Source: Litchfieldella anticariensis FP35 = DSM 16096
GTDB lineage: Bacteria > Pseudomonadota > Gammaproteobacteria > Pseudomonadales > Halomonadaceae
Length of the DNA: 64,000 nt
Reading direction: 5' to 3'
NCBI RefSeq assembly: GCF_000409775.1
Contig: NZ_KE332388.1
Span: forward strand, 802,777 to 866,776
Shown: positions 21,815 through 29,367 of the stretch, in pieces
Layout: each line of letters opens with the position of its first letter
Position numbering within the stretch: position 1 is the first letter of the stretch
Made by a program: the position numbers and the translations under genes
The notes under the pieces: model-generated
The model's database searches: none
What the model saw: only the letters and a program-made list of their open reading frames with translations
Told to the model about the DNA's origin: nothing

Positions 21815-21913
21815 CGTCTGCTCCCAAGCTACGCTTCAATGCCGCTCCTCCGACTGCCTGAATACCAAGACGAAGCGACAGATGAAGCGAGAGAACGGCC
21901 ACTGGGCCCAGTT

Positions 21914-22228
21914 TCAAATACCGTAATCCCGCTCGACCCGACTGATACGGGTCTTGAACGTCGCATACCAGCGCTCGCGTCCCAGTCGTTGTGCCTCGCG
22001 GTGTTCGACATGCGCTTTCCACTGCCGGATCGCCTCGAGGCTCTCCCAGTAGGAGACGGTAATGCCCACTTCCTCGCGTGCCGATTCAACACCCAGGAAG
22101 CCAGGTTGCTGGCTGGCAAGTTCCACCATTCGTGCCGCCATGGCCTGATAGTCCGACTCGTCGAGATCGTTACGCACCGAGGTAAAGATCACGGCATAGT
22201 ACGGGGGCTTCGGGGTGTGGGCGATCAT
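21914..22228 (-). CDS. Antibiotic biosynthesis monooxygenase (ABM) domain protein
   Basis: 104 residues forming a single ferredoxin-like ABM domain: YYAVIFTSVR, then a helix ending in PGFLGVESARE, and YWESLEAIRQWKAHVEHREAQRLGRERWY, the family's conserved WES/H pattern. Small ABM proteins oxidise quinol-like or heme-like aromatics without a cofactor, or act as unknown detoxification enzymes. It lies upstream of nothing on its strand and is separated from the SDR gene by a terminator, so it is probably a single-gene unit. Confidence 0.85.
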   Translation of the reverse strand: MIAHTPKPPYYAVIFTSVRNDLDESDYQAMAARMVELASQQPGFLGVESAREEVGITVSYWESLEAIRQWKAHVEHREAQRLGRERWYATFKTRISRVERDYGI

Positions 22229-22276
22229 GCATGACTCCTGTCAGGGCCTTGGCGAGAATATGGTTGCCGGAGCCAA

Positions 22277-22300
22277 GACCAGGGCCCTCTGGCCCCGGTC
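22277..22300 (-). terminator. Terminator hairpin after the SDR gene
   Basis: On the minus strand GACCGGGGCC and GGCCCTGGTC form a 10-bp stem with one G-U pair and a 4-base AGAG loop, 20 bases after the SDR stop codon. A short TT follows but no long U-run. Confidence 0.55.
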
Positions 22301-22320
22301 TGTGCATGATCGAGCGAGGA

Positions 22321-23061
22321 TCAGGCATTGGCTCCGCCATCGATGGTGAACTCGGCCCCGGTCATCGACCTTCCCTCGGGGCCTGCCAGCCAGGTCACGA
22401 GACCTGCCACATCGTCGGCATGATTATAGCGCGGGATGGCCATCACACCGCGCTGCATATCGGCCAGTTCCCCATTGGCGGGATTCATGTCCGTATCGGT
22501 CGAGCCCGGATGCACGATATTGACGTTGATGCCTCGTGGCCCAAGGTCTCGAGCCAGCCCTTTGGTGAAGCCGATCAACCCTGCCTTGCTCATCGAATAC
22601 AGACTGATACCCGGCCACGGTACGCGCCCAGCCAGATTGCTCCCGATGGTGATGATGCGACCACCCTCGCCCATGTGACGCGCCGCCGCCTTGGCGGCCA
22701 CAACCGACGCTCGCAAGTTGATCTCGAGAGTACGATCAATATCCTCCAGGCCCAGCTCGGAGATGTCTCCGATCAGGAAGACTCCGGCATTATTGACCAG
22801 GATATCGAGGCCATCATAAGCGGCAACCGTCTTATCGATTGCCGCCTCGACTGCCTTGGCATCCCGGTTATCGGCATGAATCGCTAGTGCCTGCCCTCCC
22901 GATGCCTTGATCTCGGTTACCACCTCTTGCGCCTTGGCTTCGGAGTTCACGAACGTCAGGGCCACCTTAGCCCCCTCCGATGCCAGCCGACGGGCGATAG
23001 CCGCCCCAATGCCTCGGCTTCCTCCTGTCACCAACGCCACCTTTCCTTTCAGCGATGTCAT
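22321..23061 (-). CDS. Short-chain dehydrogenase/reductase (SDR), 3-oxoacyl-ACP reductase-like
   Basis: 246 residues from the ATG at 23061, which has AGGAGGG just upstream; an earlier start would add 11 residues. Classic SDR elements are present: TGGSRGIG cofactor loop, NNAG, the catalytic Ser in ITIGSN and the YSMSK (Tyr-Lys) pair, and a C terminus ending TIDGGANA. The arginine after the glycine loop and the SR motif suggest NADP(H). The substrate is unknown; this subfamily is often annotated as FabG-like or as quinone/ketone reductase. Confidence 0.87.
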   Translation of the reverse strand: MTSLKGKVALVTGGSRGIGAAIARRLASEGAKVALTFVNSEAKAQEVVTEIKASGGQALAIHADNRDAKAVEAAIDKTVAAYDGLDILVNNAGVFLIGDISELGLEDIDRTLEINLRASVVAAKAAARHMGEGGRIITIGSNLAGRVPWPGISLYSMSKAGLIGFTKGLARDLGPRGINVNIVHPGSTDTDMNPANGELADMQRGVMAIPRYNHADDVAGLVTWLAGPEGRSMTGAEFTIDGGANA

Positions 23062-23201
23062 GGGCCCTCCTGATTTATGTGCTAATCGACACAAAAAGGC
23101 TAGGCAATCGCTGAGCAGCTCGTCAAGGAATTTTTAATTGATCAGCACAAAAACAGGCAAGAGTGCGAGAGCCCAATCCTTGAGCTCCCGCATCAGTAGC
23201 G

Positions 23202-24341
23202 TCAGGTAACAGAGGCAGCCCGCTCGATCACCGGCCACCAAGCGGGCTCCACGGGTAGCCCGAAGGTCTCTCGCAGCACCTGTTCGAGCTCATTGGCAGC
23301 GAGTGAGCGTTTTTCCACGTCACCCTCCGGGGTGCGTACAGTCAGTCGTCCATCCGACAACGTATAACGGGCTTCAGGGGTCGTTCGTGCGACACTCAGA
23401 TTGGTGAGGAAGTGGGATGAAGGATGCGTCGCCGTATACCAGTTGGGCAACTCGTAATCCACATCGAGCTGCGGCTCTAGCGACAGTTCATAAAGTGAAT
23501 TCCACTCTTCGCCAAGCTGCGCCTGAACCAGTAGTCCATCGCCGAAAGGGATGACCCGATACGTCTCGTGGCGAGTCGGCTGGGCAGCGGTAGTGTCCAT
23601 CGCTAACGGGGCCGTCGGTACACAGCCGCCAAAACCGACGTCGGCCAACCAGGGCTGACCGTCCACGGTGACTCGCAACGCCATATGAGTGCGCGGTCGT
23701 GGTGATGAACCCGCCGGTGCCATCCAGTGGACACGGGCGACCAGTCCTTCTACCTCGAACCCCATCGCCGTCAGCACACGCTTGAACAGGCTATTGTGCT
23801 CGAAGCAGTAACCGCCGCGCCGCCTTGCAATCAACTTGGCATCGACCGCGGCCGGCGAGATATCGATGCCACGCCTCATGAGAACATCCAGGTTCTCGAA
23901 CACGATAGCCGCCGGATGCAATTCCTGCAGTGCCCGCAGCGTCTCCAGCGTCGGCGCTCGCTCTCCGTGATAGCCGATTCGTGCGCAATAGGCATCGAGG
24001 TCGACCAAGGAGCGCCGATCCTTTCCTTCCAGTGCTGTCACGATCTGTCCTACGGCCTGGGGCGCGAAGGTATCGAGAAAGCGAACACTCGGGTTTTGCT
24101 GCGCAAAGCCTTGACGGAGACGCTCGCTAAGGGGCCCGACCAATCCACGACCGAAAGCGATCAGATCGAACTGTGCGGCATCGAATCGTTCGGTCGCACT
24201 CTCCGCCTCTGTCGTGCCTTGTACCGCGACACCCAACTCTGCGAGTTCCCGCGTCACCGTCTCGAGGACCTCGGGCATACGCCCGAGGACCAGGACACGG
24301 CTCCCTTCCAGTTGATTTGACACACGTTCGACTCCCTTCAT
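23202..24341 (-). CDS. Arylamine N-acetyltransferase fused to an N-terminal receiver-like domain
   Basis: 379 residues. From about residue 112 onward it is a normal arylamine N-acetyltransferase with the catalytic triad Cys179 (RRGGYCFEHN), His219 (RTHMALRV) and Asp234 (WLADVGFGG); these enzymes acetylate arylamines and hydrazines with acetyl-CoA. Residues 12-105 form an additional alpha/beta domain (VLVLGRMPEVLETVTRELAE, FDLIAFGRG) that resembles a response-regulator receiver but lacks the phospho-accepting aspartate at the third strand. The start codon overlaps the stop of the flavin reductase gene (ATGA), so the two are coupled. Confidence 0.85.
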   Translation of the reverse strand: MKGVERVSNQLEGSRVLVLGRMPEVLETVTRELAELGVAVQGTTEAESATERFDAAQFDLIAFGRGLVGPLSERLRQGFAQQNPSVRFLDTFAPQAVGQIVTALEGKDRRSLVDLDAYCARIGYHGERAPTLETLRALQELHPAAIVFENLDVLMRRGIDISPAAVDAKLIARRRGGYCFEHNSLFKRVLTAMGFEVEGLVARVHWMAPAGSSPRPRTHMALRVTVDGQPWLADVGFGGCVPTAPLAMDTTAAQPTRHETYRVIPFGDGLLVQAQLGEEWNSLYELSLEPQLDVDYELPNWYTATHPSSHFLTNLSVARTTPEARYTLSDGRLTVRTPEGDVEKRSLAANELEQVLRETFGLPVEPAWWPVIERAASVT

Positions 24342-24886
24342 GCCACCACCTCCGAGTAGCTCCGGTGGGTACGCGCCTCACGCAGCGCCTGTGCCCACCA
24401 GCCGAGACGCGCGAGCAGGACCGTCATTCCACGCTGCGCGCGAGCCGGATGTTTGAGATCGCCCTGAGCATCGAAATGCTCCCAGACATTCGGAAAGCTC
24501 ACGCCGTCGCGAGTGCCAACGGCATGCAGTTCGGCGAACACGGTGCGCAAGTGCTCCACGGCTCGCAGGCCACCGGAAGCCCCTCCATAGGAGACAAAAG
24601 CGACGGGCTTCGCCTGCCATTCGGCATTGACGGCATCGATAAGCCCCTTGAGCGCTGCCGGGTAGGAATGGTTGTACTCAGGGGTCACCACGATAAAGGC
24701 ATCGGCCTCTCCGATCCGTCTTCTGAGCGATTCCCCCTTGGCGCTTTCGTCGAGTGGATCGATGACATCCAGGTCAAATTCTTCACTTGTGCGAACCTGT
24801 TCCACGACCCATCCACCAACGGTATCGCAGAAACGCCCCTCACGTACGCTGCCGTAGATCACTGCAAGCTTGATCTTTCCATGCAT
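24338..24886 (-). CDS. NADPH-dependent FMN reductase
   Basis: 182-residue flavodoxin-like protein. The loop GSVREGRFCD binds the FMN phosphate and VTPEYNHSYPAALKGLID is the conserved NADPH-dependent FMN reductase motif. Such enzymes reduce flavins, quinones or chromate. Its promoter is a SoxR-type element 39-69 bases upstream, implying induction by redox-cycling compounds. It is translationally coupled to the arylamine N-acetyltransferase fusion, so one stress signal would raise both. Confidence 0.87.
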   Translation of the reverse strand: MHGKIKLAVIYGSVREGRFCDTVGGWVVEQVRTSEEFDLDVIDPLDESAKGESLRRRIGEADAFIVVTPEYNHSYPAALKGLIDAVNAEWQAKPVAFVSYGGASGGLRAVEHLRTVFAELHAVGTRDGVSFPNVWEHFDAQGDLKHPARAQRGMTVLLARLGWWAQALREARTHRSYSEVVA

Positions 24887-24924
24887 CTGTCACGTCCTCT
24901 TGCTGGGTTTTACGGGTAAGCCCA

Positions 24925-24955
24925 GTTATAAGACCTCAAGTAAAGTTGAGGTCAA
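24925..24955 (-). promoter_or_regulatory. SoxR-type promoter with a 19-bp spacer and SoxR box
   Basis: On the minus strand the -35 TTGACC and -10 TATAAC are separated by 19 bases, the abnormal length used by MerR-family activators. The spacer contains the dyad ACCTCAAC-TTTA-CTTGAGGT (24933-24952), with only one mismatch between the arms. It matches the known SoxR operator core CCTCAAG/CTTGAGG. It drives the flavin reductase and arylamine N-acetyltransferase genes. No soxR gene is in the window. Confidence 0.75.
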
Positions 24956-24976
24956 GAGTGTGAAGCAAAGATCGTT

Positions 24977-25333
24977 TTACTGGAGATCGTGATCGCTGAT
25001 CGGACGCACCTCGACGCACCCCAAACGCCCTGGTGGAATATGGGAAGCGATGCGAATCGCTTCGTTCAGATCCCGAGCCTCGATCAAGTAGAACCCACCC
25101 AATTGCTCTTTCGTTTCGGCGAACGGTCCATCGGTGACGAACGCACCGCCATTCTGGGTCCGTACGGTAGCGGCGGACGCCACTGAGCCGAGGCGCGCCG
25201 AGGCGATCAGTTGGCCATTGGCACGCAGCCGCTCACAATGCTCCAGGCATTCGTTGACCACTATCTCGACTTCATGGGGAGGCATGGCATTCACTTTCTG
25301 CTCGTCGGTGTAGATCAGACACAAGTATTTCAT
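24977..25333 (-). CDS. YCII-related (DGPF) domain protein
   Basis: 118 residues from the ATG at 25333, giving the standard start MKYLCLIYTDE. It has the family-defining TDGPF motif (GAFVTDGPFAETKEQLGGFYLIEA) and ends in GRLGCVEVRPI. The domain adopts a dimeric ferredoxin-like fold; biochemical function is unproven. DGPF genes are the classical genomic partners of ECF42 sigma factors, and this one has an ECF42-type promoter at 25372-25400. A second, broken DGPF gene lies at 45.1 kb. Confidence 0.88.
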   Translation of the reverse strand: MKYLCLIYTDEQKVNAMPPHEVEIVVNECLEHCERLRANGQLIASARLGSVASAATVRTQNGGAFVTDGPFAETKEQLGGFYLIEARDLNEAIRIASHIPPGRLGCVEVRPISDHDLQ

Positions 25334-25371
25334 GATGGGCTCCCGGTATCGCAACGGCCATGTTCATCATC

Positions 25372-25400
25372 TGGTCGTTCGGTGAACGCTAAAATCGACA
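25372..25400 (-). promoter_or_regulatory. ECF42-type promoter upstream of the DGPF gene
   Basis: On the minus strand TGTCGA (25395-25400) and CGACCA (25372-25377) are exactly 17 bases apart and 39 bases upstream of the start codon. Three other sites in the window share this element and spacing (41298, 43815, 44636). Confidence 0.72.
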
Positions 25401-25565
25401 CAGATGATGCCCATTCACAGCGGATACCCAAGCGCGATACTGAAGACCGCCGCGACAACGAGCGAAGCCAGCATGGCAATATCCAGCAGCATCTAGGGTG
25501 ATGGCTGGCTTCAGCGTGAACATTGATTTATTTTTATATCATTCGTAACAGAAAAGGCTCTTGGT

Positions 25566-26174
25566 ATGGCGACACGCGGAAGACCCCGCAACTTCGACAG
25601 GAAAGACGCCCTGCGCCGGGCGATGGAGGTATTCTGGACACAAGGGTTCGATAACGCCTCCATGACGGATCTTACTCGGGCCATGCAGATCAACTCCCCC
25701 AGCCTGTATGCCGCATTCGGTAGCAAGGAAGCGTTGTTCAAGGAAGCCGTGGACCTCTATGTTCGTACGGAAGGCAATGGCATTTGGGACCAGGTGGATA
25801 CGGTACCCACGGCACGTGAAGCCATCGAGCATGTATTACGGGCCTCCGCAAGGGCCTATACGCGCGGGTCGGAATCCCGGGGGTGCTTGATAGTACTGGC
25901 CGCACCACAGATGCAGGGAGCGAATGCGACAGTCTGCGACGAGTTGAAGAAGCGTCGCGCTAACAACGTTCACGTTTTGGAGCGCCGTCTGCAACGTGCA
26001 GTCGAGGAAGGCGAACTGTCACCTGGCACGGACTGTCGGGCCATCGCAACCTACTTCGCTACCGTGCAGCACGGCATGTCCATCCAGGCACGCGATGGCG
26101 CATCACGCCAGACATTGATGAGCATCGCTGACTGTGCCATGGCAACATGGGACAAGTTGGTTCAGCCCCCTTGA
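25566..26174 (+). CDS. TetR-family transcriptional regulator
   Basis: 202 residues. The N-terminal helix-turn-helix is clear: GRPRNFDRKDALRRAMEVFWTQGFDNASMTDLTRAM followed by SPSLYAAFGSKEALFKEA. The C-terminal ligand domain contains GCLIVLAA and the SIQARDGASR motif. A TetR remnant at 38.2 kb shares the last motif (SIQARDGATR), so they belong to the same subfamily. It is divergent from the DGPF gene, with the ECF-type promoter between, but nothing shows that it controls that gene. Confidence 0.87.
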   Translation: MATRGRPRNFDRKDALRRAMEVFWTQGFDNASMTDLTRAMQINSPSLYAAFGSKEALFKEAVDLYVRTEGNGIWDQVDTVPTAREAIEHVLRASARAYTRGSESRGCLIVLAAPQMQGANATVCDELKKRRANNVHVLERRLQRAVEEGELSPGTDCRAIATYFATVQHGMSIQARDGASRQTLMSIADCAMATWDKLVQPP

Positions 26175-26187
26175 ATAGGCAAGCCCC

Positions 26188-27066
26188 TTACGTTTCGACT
26201 CCCGGCTCCTCTTGCCGGGGTTGGGGCTGAGCGCGAGGGCTGGGTGATGGCACCTTGGTCGACAGTTCAAGCTCGTGCTCTTCGCCGGCCTGCCAGTAAC
26301 GAAGATGTGCGTCCTCGCCTTCGGGAGTATCGCGCACGAGTTCAAGGAAGATCATCGGCGTCCCCGGCGTGCGGCCATTCACTTCAAACAACAAGGCTCC
26401 GGGTTCCATTCCTGCATCCACGGCAGGACCTCTCACATCGCTGACCAGCACACCATCCTGATCCGGCAGTTCGAGTGCATCGCGAAGGTCATCGGTGGCC
26501 GGCGCCACCGTGATTCCCAAGGCGGTGACCACTTGCTCCTCCAGCCCCTCGTACTCGATTTGCCGTGCTGCCTCCAATACCTGCGGCGCGACGTGGATGG
26601 AGGCACCGGCCTTCAGAGCCAACGCAATCGCATCGCTTGGCCGGCTATCGATGCGAATCGGCGTGTCGTCCCCCTTCCGTCGCAGTTCGAGCATGCCTAG
26701 AAACACATTGTCGACGATGGCGTCGACGTAGACCCGCTCCAGACGCACCTCAGCCCCAGCAAGTACATCGCCCAAAAGCTCATGCGTCATGGGACGACGC
26801 GGCTGATCGCCGCGCAGCCCACGAATGATGGCTTGAGCTTCGGTGATACCAATGAAAATGGGGATCACTTCACGCGCCCCCGGCTCCCGTAACAAGACGA
26901 CGGGAGGGCCCGCCGGCCCCGCGATGGCGACGGTCGCGATTTCGACTTCGACCATGTCATCAATATCGGCGGCAAGTTCCCGCCCAACAGCCACATGCAA
27001 CCACGCGAGCAGAGTAAGCCCGATGACTGCTGGCACGGTAATACGCGCGATAGCTGATATTGACAT
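26188..27066 (-). CDS. DUF151 (bifunctional nuclease-like) protein with C-terminal PDZ domain, membrane-anchored or exported
   Basis: 292 residues. A signal or anchor helix covers residues 8-28. Residues 38-165 match the DUF151/bifunctional nuclease domain: VVLLREPGAREVIPIFIGITEAQAI, then RIDSRPSDAIALALKAGASIHVAP, the most conserved block. A PDZ-like domain follows (about 200-265: DGVLVSDVRGPAVDAGMEPGALLFEVNG), then a proline- and glutamate-rich tail. Most bacterial DUF151 proteins are cytoplasmic single-domain proteins; the signal segment plus PDZ suggests a periplasmic role. It converges with the TetR gene 13 bases away. Confidence 0.8.
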   Translation of the reverse strand: MSISAIARITVPAVIGLTLLAWLHVAVGRELAADIDDMVEVEIATVAIAGPAGPPVVLLREPGAREVIPIFIGITEAQAIIRGLRGDQPRRPMTHELLGDVLAGAEVRLERVYVDAIVDNVFLGMLELRRKGDDTPIRIDSRPSDAIALALKAGASIHVAPQVLEAARQIEYEGLEEQVVTALGITVAPATDDLRDALELPDQDGVLVSDVRGPAVDAGMEPGALLFEVNGRTPGTPMIFLELVRDTPEGEDAHLRYWQAGEEHELELSTKVPSPSPRAQPQPRQEEPGVET

Positions 27067-27251
27067 GGGCAGCCTTCATGACCGACGAGCGGTCGCATGC
27101 GTGGCAATAATCAGCATGGCACCGTTACCGGTCAGGCGCCATTGACAATCTGGACAGGTACGGCATTACGCCTCTATACCACAAGGGTAGAGAGCAAACG
27201 GTAGAGGCTAGATCCCACAGAATTCCCGGCCCATTCCAGAAGGAGCTTGGC

Positions 27252-29330
27252 ATGGCGAACGAGCCCACCAATTCGCAGACTCCTCTCGCTCCCCGGCGAG
27301 ATCGTATCAATCCTGTGGTCTTCTATGGTTCGGCCATCGGCATCGTGGCCTTCGCGTTGTGGACCATGATCTTCACCGAACCAGCCAGCGCCGTGATCAA
27401 CACCGTGCTGGCCTGGATCTCCGACAGCTTCGGTTGGTTCTACTTCGTTGCGGTGGTGCTCTATCTGGTCTTCGTCATCGCTATCGGCCTGTCGCGCTTT
27501 GGCAAACTTCGGCTGGGACCGGCACACTCCACCCCCGACTTCAACGCGATCACGTGGGCTGCCATGTTGTTCTCCGCGGGGATCGGCATCGACCTACTGT
27601 TCTTCTGCGTCGCCGAGCCAGTCACCCAGTTCCTGGCTCCACCAACGGGGTCTGCCGGCAGCGAGGCGGCCGCACGCCATGCCATGGAGCTGACCTTCCT
27701 GCACTGGGGACTATCCGGTTGGGGGATCTATACCTTGGTGGGCATGTCACTGGCCTTCTTCAGCTACCGCCATGGCCTGCCGCTGACCATCCGCTCCGCC
27801 CTCTATCCTATCTTCGGAAAACGCATCCAGGGCGCTATCGGCCATACCGTCGATATCGCCGCCGTACTGGGCACGGTTTTCGGCATCGCCACCAGTCTCG
27901 GCATTGGCATCATCCAGCTCAATTTCGGCCTCGACTACATGTTCGGTATACCGGAGAGCACCGCCACCCAAGCGGCACTGGCCGTCATGATCGTTGTCTT
28001 TTCCGCCATTTCTGCGGTAACCGGGGTCGACAAGGGCATTCGTCGACTCTCCGAATTCAACATGCTGCTGGCGCTGCTGCTGATGCTGTTCGTGCTGTTC
28101 AGCGGCAAGACCCTGTTCCTGCTCAACGCACTGGTGATGAACGTTGGCGATTACCTGGCTCATTTCGTCAACTTGTCGTTCAATACCTATGCCTTCGACC
28201 CGCCCACCGACTGGCTCAATGCCTGGACGGTGTTCTTCTGGGCCTGGTGGATTGCCTGGGGCCCCTTCGTTGGCTTGTTCCTGGCACGCATTTCCCGAGG
28301 ACGCACCATCCGGCAGTTCGTAGCCGGCACCCTGATCCTGCCACTGTCTTTCATGATGGCATGGATGTCGATCATGGGAAACAGCGCCATCGACCTGGTG
28401 ATGAACGACACCGGCGTCATGGATTTCGGCCAACAAGCCATGAACAACCCAGGCTCCGCCATCTACTTGTTCCTGCAGAGCTACCCGTGGGTCGGGCTGA
28501 CCACCGTGGTAACGACCATCCTCGCCATCGTGTTCTTCGTTACCTCCGGTGATTCCGGTTCGCTGGTGCTATCCAACCTGACCTCGGTACTCACCGACCC
28601 CAATCATGACGCTCCCTCCTGGATGCGTATCCTGTGGGCCGGGATCATCGGTGTGCTGACCTTGGCCCTGCTGATGGCCGGCGGTCTCGGCGCCCTGCAG
28701 AGTATGGTGGTGGTCATGGGCCTGCCCTTCGCTTTCGTTCTCCTGCTGATGATGCTCGGCCTGTTCAAGGCACTGAAGGTGGAGGGGCTCAAGGAAGACA
28801 GCCTGCGCGGCAGCATGGCCGGCCACCTGTCCGGTCGCACCATGCCTGGCGAAGGCGTTGCCCACAACTGGCGCCAGCGTCTGACTCGAGCCGTAAGTTT
28901 CCCCAATCATGATCAGGCTCGCCGCTTCCTGAGCGAAGAGGCCAAGCCGGCCATGGAGGATATTCGCGAGGTACTGTCCGAAAAAGGATTTCCCGTGGAG
29001 ATCGTCGAAGGCAGCGGCAAGGACGAACACTTGGCACTGAATGTGAACCTGGGCGTCGAGCAGGACTTCACCTACCAGATCTGGCCCCACCAATGCGCCA
29101 TGCCCGCCTTTTCCATCCGCGCCACCCGTGCCGGCACCCATTACTATCGTTTGCAGGTACATATTGGTGAGGGGGGGCAGGGATACGACGTCTACGGTTA
29201 CACCAAGGAACAGTTGATTGCCGACATTCTCGACCAGTACGAACGGCACCTGTTCTTCTTGCATACCCAGCGGGAACTGCCCGGTGGCGAAGCCATCATG
29301 CCGGACACACCCTCCACGGCTGGGCGCTAG
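27252..29330 (+). CDS. betT: BCCT-family choline/betaine transporter, BetT-like
   Basis: 692 residues. Twelve membrane helices run from about residue 20 to 510, including the BCCT signature WTVFFWAWWIAWGPFVGLFLARISRGRT, whose tryptophans line the substrate site. A cytoplasmic C-terminal extension of about 180 residues is typical of BetT and not of the short glycine-betaine carriers. It imports choline, probably with protons or sodium, as an osmoprotectant precursor. The choline dehydrogenase gene follows after 37 bases. A TTGACA box at 27142-27147 could be the -35 of its promoter. No betI was found. Confidence 0.88.
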   Translation: MANEPTNSQTPLAPRRDRINPVVFYGSAIGIVAFALWTMIFTEPASAVINTVLAWISDSFGWFYFVAVVLYLVFVIAIGLSRFGKLRLGPAHSTPDFNAITWAAMLFSAGIGIDLLFFCVAEPVTQFLAPPTGSAGSEAAARHAMELTFLHWGLSGWGIYTLVGMSLAFFSYRHGLPLTIRSALYPIFGKRIQGAIGHTVDIAAVLGTVFGIATSLGIGIIQLNFGLDYMFGIPESTATQAALAVMIVVFSAISAVTGVDKGIRRLSEFNMLLALLLMLFVLFSGKTLFLLNALVMNVGDYLAHFVNLSFNTYAFDPPTDWLNAWTVFFWAWWIAWGPFVGLFLARISRGRTIRQFVAGTLILPLSFMMAWMSIMGNSAIDLVMNDTGVMDFGQQAMNNPGSAIYLFLQSYPWVGLTTVVTTILAIVFFVTSGDSGSLVLSNLTSVLTDPNHDAPSWMRILWAGIIGVLTLALLMAGGLGALQSMVVVMGLPFAFVLLLMMLGLFKALKVEGLKEDSLRGSMAGHLSGRTMPGEGVAHNWRQRLTRAVSFPNHDQARRFLSEEAKPAMEDIREVLSEKGFPVEIVEGSGKDEHLALNVNLGVEQDFTYQIWPHQCAMPAFSIRATRAGTHYYRLQVHIGEGGQGYDVYGYTKEQLIADILDQYERHLFFLHTQRELPGGEAIMPDTPSTAGR

Positions 29331-29367
29331 AGCTTCGCGGAGTTCGCCCAGGACAAGGAGTAACGTC

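Noticed and set aside
25415-25492. 25-codon hydrophobic minus-strand frame upstream of the DGPF promoter
   Set aside because: It reads like a membrane peptide but has no ribosome site and begins right after a stop codon; chance is the simpler explanation.
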